A stretch of 64,000 nt of DNA, taken from positions 1,381,742-1,445,741 of the forward strand of contig JBKBOU010000001.1 in the NCBI GenBank assembly GCA_046293395.1. Reading direction: 5' to 3'. Positions 61,437-64,000 of this stretch are shown piece by piece (position 1 is the stretch's first letter; each line of letters begins with the position of its first letter). The DNA comes from CAYNRA01 sp046293395 (lineage in GTDB: Bacteria > Bacteroidota > Bacteroidia > Cytophagales > Spirosomataceae). The translations under genes were made by a program, and so were the position numbers. The notes beneath the pieces are model-generated. The model was not told the origin of the DNA and did not search any database. It saw only the letters and a list, made by a program, of their open reading frames with translations.

Positions 61437-62396
61437 TTACAACGCAAATGGTACTTTGTCTACATCTACATTTCCGCCCGTTAAAATTATCCCTATTTTT
61501 TTGCCTCGATATGCACGCCCATATTTTAAAAAAGCGGCAAAAGGAACTGCACACGACGGCTCAATCAATATCTTTAAATGCCTGTAAACCAATTCCATAG
61601 CTTCGCGTATTTCGTCGTCATCCACCAACCAAATGGCTTTTACATGCTGCCGAATAATCTCCAATGTACGCGCACTGAGGGTCGTCAACAACCCATCTGC
61701 AATGGTCGAAATATAAGGTGCTTTTTCCACTTTTCCTGAAGCAAACGAAAGTACAGCATCTGCTGCGCCCGTCGGTTCTCCTGCAATTACCTCCGCTTTG
61801 GGCGCCCAATAATGCGCTGCCAAAGCCGTCCCGCTCAACAACCCACCACCGCCAACAGGCGCCATCAATACATCCAAATCAGGGTGTAATGCAAGCAATT
61901 CCTTTGCCGAAGTCGCCTGCCCTGCAATCACATCGTAGTTGTCAAACGGATGAACAAAAGTTGCACCTGTCCGCTGTATCACGTCTTCCACGGTTGCTTC
62001 ACGCGCTTGCAACGTGGGTTCACAAAAAATAATCTCGCCCCCCAACGCTTTCACGCCTTCTACCTTCACTTTGGGCGCGTTTTCTGGCATCACTATATAC
62101 GCCTTTGTCCCCACTTGCGCCGCCGCCAACGCAATCGCCTGTGCATGATTTCCAGACGAATGCGTCGTAATGCCTTTTGCTTGTGCTTCTTCCGACAAAG
62201 AAAGTACTGCGTTCAGCCCTCCCCTAGCCTTGAAAGCACGGATTTTCTGAAAATTCTCGCACTTGAAAACCACAGATGCGCCCGCTAATTCGTCCAGAAA
62301 ATCGCTCCGAAGAACGGGGGTTTCAACAATAAACGGACGAATCCGGTCATGCGTTTCTTCAATATCTTGCTGTGTTGGAATCCCTTGGATACGCAT
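61437..62396 (-). CDS. PLP-dependent threonine/serine dehydratase
   Basis: The 319-residue enzyme deaminates threonine or serine (or racemises serine). The PLP lysine is Lys56 in AFKARGG, the substrate loop is SSGNHAQ, and the phosphate-binding loop is VGGGGLLSG. There is no C-terminal regulatory ACT domain, so it belongs to the short catabolic TdcB/serine-racemase-like type. The residues before the lysine (QKIRAFK) differ from the usual QKTGAFK. It starts 10 bp after the maltokinase-like gene and is probably co-transcribed. Confidence 0.9.
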   Translation of the reverse strand: MRIQGIPTQQDIEETHDRIRPFIVETPVLRSDFLDELAGASVVFKCENFQKIRAFKARGGLNAVLSLSEEAQAKGITTHSSGNHAQAIALAAAQVGTKAYIVMPENAPKVKVEGVKALGGEIIFCEPTLQAREATVEDVIQRTGATFVHPFDNYDVIAGQATSAKELLALHPDLDVLMAPVGGGGLLSGTALAAHYWAPKAEVIAGEPTGAADAVLSFASGKVEKAPYISTIADGLLTTLSARTLEIIRQHVKAIWLVDDDEIREAMELVYRHLKILIEPSCAVPFAAFLKYGRAYRGKKIGIILTGGNVDVDKVPFAL

Positions 62397-62406
62397 ACGT
62401 GTATGT

Positions 62407-63963
62407 TTAACGTTTCAATTTTTCTACTTCTTTGATGACATCTGCAATGCCTTTCAACGGAATTTTCACCCACGTCGGGCGGTAATTTATCTCGTAACCC
62501 AATTCATAAATGGACTTTTCCAAAAGATGGAATTGAAGCAAGTAGTTGATTTCATTGTTATTTCTAAACAGCGAATGACCCGGCCCAAAATAGTTTAAAT
62601 ATTCTTCGAGATAGGTTTCACGAATCAAACGATACCATCTTTCGGCAGCTCTTTCCAGTACTTTTTCGTCAAGTCCTGCTGTTTCTTCGGCATTGAATAA
62701 CTTGGCAGAAACGGCATAATGATACGAACGAATCATGCCTGCCACGTCTTTTAGCGGCGAATGTTTGATTTTACGTTGCTTGATAGAACTTTCAGGCTCG
62801 CCTTCAAAGTCGATAATCGTCAAATCATCTTGACAAACCAGAACTTGTCCGAGGTGAAAATCACCGTGAATACGCGTTCTGTACGACTCAATCGGCCGCG
62901 TTAAGATTTGATCTACAAAATCAATGATAATATCTTTGGACTCCATGAATGTCCAAGCCAATTTCTTTGCTTGCTCATCTAGGATCAAATAGTTGTCTGT
63001 CAATAAGTTATACCGATTATCTATCAAATCTTCCATTTTTTGATGGATGTAACGTCGGTAAGTTCGGTCAAAAATATCTGCTCTAAAATCCTCCTCTCCT
63101 CGAACCGTGAAGAGAGCTTCGTGCATTTGTGCCGTTCGGGTAGCCAAAAGGGTTACTTTATCAAAGACACTTTCCTTAATTTGGAAATTTCCATCTACGA
63201 AAGCATATAAAAACTCATTCAGGTAATCTCCCGTCTTCGACCAATCGTCTTTTTCATTCTGAATTACCTCCACCATCATCCCAAAAGTAACATTCGGTTT
63301 GTCTGTTCTCGACCAAGTTACAGAACCAGCAAAGCGTGGGATATTGGCAAAATCAGAATTTTGGGTGATGTATTGAACCATTTCTACCTCCGGATTAATC
63401 TCGGAAAAGAGCTTTCGGTAGAGTTTGAAAAAATACGTATCGTTAAAAATAAATGCCGTATTGCTCGAGTCTATTTCAGGTAAATACGACGAAACTTCGG
63501 AGATTTCTTGATATACTTTGCCTTTCGTAAAATCGAGCGAATACCCATTTTTCTGGCTTTTTTTGTGCTCCTGACCAACCAAAGCCAATAATCCCTCCCG
63601 GAAGACAGGGTCAAAGGTGGCATCTACCAAAAAGCCATCGCGGTCATCTAAGTTAGCCACTGAAATCTTCGCATTTTCAGTAATTTCCTCCGTTGCAGCC
63701 ATGAAAGAAATGGGAAGTAAGTAATTTTCGGGTTCGCCCTCTTGGTATTTGGCTTCAAAAATCAGGAAGAAAAATGTTTTCTCTTTGTACTCCATCCGGA
63801 CAGCATCTTTGATACGCAGCCCTTCGAGAGTCCGGGCTTTTCCTGCAAACCAACGACACTTTTGGATAAAGTTGGGAAGTAAATTATCTTCTAAAACCGT
63901 GTGAACGTACTTATCGCGCTCAAATCCTTCCCATTCGAGGGACAAACTAAAAACTGCAGACAT
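62407..63963 (-). CDS. Maltokinase-like protein
   Basis: The 518-residue protein resembles maltokinases: an N-terminal cap domain with the hallmark CRWFAGKAR (~residue 36-44), then an aminoglycoside-phosphotransferase-like kinase core with RIHGDFHLGQVLV (catalytic loop) and TIIDFEGEP (Mg-binding DFEGE motif). Maltokinase makes maltose-1-phosphate for the GlgE glucan pathway and is often next to, or fused to, trehalose synthase; that gene would lie beyond the right edge (only 37 bases remain). The dehydratase gene follows after 10 bp. Confidence 0.88.
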   Translation of the reverse strand: MSAVFSLSLEWEGFERDKYVHTVLEDNLLPNFIQKCRWFAGKARTLEGLRIKDAVRMEYKEKTFFFLIFEAKYQEGEPENYLLPISFMAATEEITENAKISVANLDDRDGFLVDATFDPVFREGLLALVGQEHKKSQKNGYSLDFTKGKVYQEISEVSSYLPEIDSSNTAFIFNDTYFFKLYRKLFSEINPEVEMVQYITQNSDFANIPRFAGSVTWSRTDKPNVTFGMMVEVIQNEKDDWSKTGDYLNEFLYAFVDGNFQIKESVFDKVTLLATRTAQMHEALFTVRGEEDFRADIFDRTYRRYIHQKMEDLIDNRYNLLTDNYLILDEQAKKLAWTFMESKDIIIDFVDQILTRPIESYRTRIHGDFHLGQVLVCQDDLTIIDFEGEPESSIKQRKIKHSPLKDVAGMIRSYHYAVSAKLFNAEETAGLDEKVLERAAERWYRLIRETYLEEYLNYFGPGHSLFRNNNEINYLLQFHLLEKSIYELGYEINYRPTWVKIPLKGIADVIKEVEKLKR

Positions 63964-64000
63964 ACTCGCTAGATGATAGGTTAAGTGATTGTACCTCCCA

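Overview
The window reads as a chromosomal segment of a Bacteroidota bacterium, most likely a Cytophagales-type (Cytophagia) organism; the genus cannot be fixed from the sequence. The support is indirect but consistent. Start codons lack Shine-Dalgarno sequences. Several genes are preceded by the Bacteroidota promoter motif TAnnTTTG. Families typical of the phylum are present (DUF4835 next to coaBC, DUF2911, DUF2490, DUF4254 next to a family 9 glycosyltransferase, an OprO/P-type porin, a RecQ with a long C-terminal extension). A lycopene cyclase / Brp-Blh pair suggests a pigmented, retinal-making bacterium. No rRNA, tRNA, CRISPR array, transposase or prophage was found.

Layout. 1-3.5 kb: a truncated DUF1080-PA14 protein and a secreted sugar dehydrogenase-like protein with a C-terminal cytochrome c domain. 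3.6-8.4 kb: an ArnT-like membrane glycosyltransferase, an exported beta-carbonic anhydrase coupled to a DUF2490 barrel, and a metallo-beta-lactamase-fold hydrolase. 8.7-11.5 kb: a single-chain MmeI-like restriction-modification enzyme, the only clear defence gene. 12-24.5 kb: housekeeping (M28 peptidase, a Mom/GNAT-like protein fused by overlap to miaA, gltA, an M23-like protein with lptB, upp with an MFS transporter, a sterol-desaturase-family protein, nadB). 25-31 kb: recQ, an LOS-type GT9/DUF4254 pair, a dicarboxylate symporter, a nitroreductase. 31.4-34.5 kb: a leftward operon ROK kinase - CHAP amidase - pentapeptide protein - aldo/keto reductase. 34.7-40.5 kb: coaD, NUDIX, CNNM/CorC protein, pyrE, porin, DUF2911. 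40.6-49.3 kb: S10 peptidase, 1-Cys peroxiredoxin, an ABC transporter / DUF3299-like / beta-barrel run that may be a metal-uptake system, an HprK-like kinase, and the blh-crtY retinal operon. 49.4-53.7 kb: a sugar catabolic cluster (MFS, Gfo/Idh/MocA dehydrogenase, TIM-barrel isomerase) containing one frameshifted secreted-protein gene. 53.8-59.3 kb: an ECF sigma factor with two membrane proteins, then coaBC, DUF4835, a VanX-like dipeptidase and pheS. 59.3-61.4 kb: an AT-rich islet with two orphan genes bracketed by short palindromic repeats. 61.4-64 kb: a threonine/serine dehydratase and a maltokinase-like protein.

Most intergenic spaces between converging genes carry strong hairpin terminators, and many genes are joined by 4-bp ATGA overlaps, so the operons can be read with fair confidence. 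The unusual material is (a) four families of short repeats at 39.3-39.6 and 59.4-61.4 kb, (b) the candidate metal-uptake run at 43-46 kb, (c) the keto-sugar style cluster with its frameshift, (d) the Mom-like protein with no ATG upstream of miaA, and (e) the mosaic-looking restriction enzyme. All functional calls rest on motif recognition by eye; no database search was possible.
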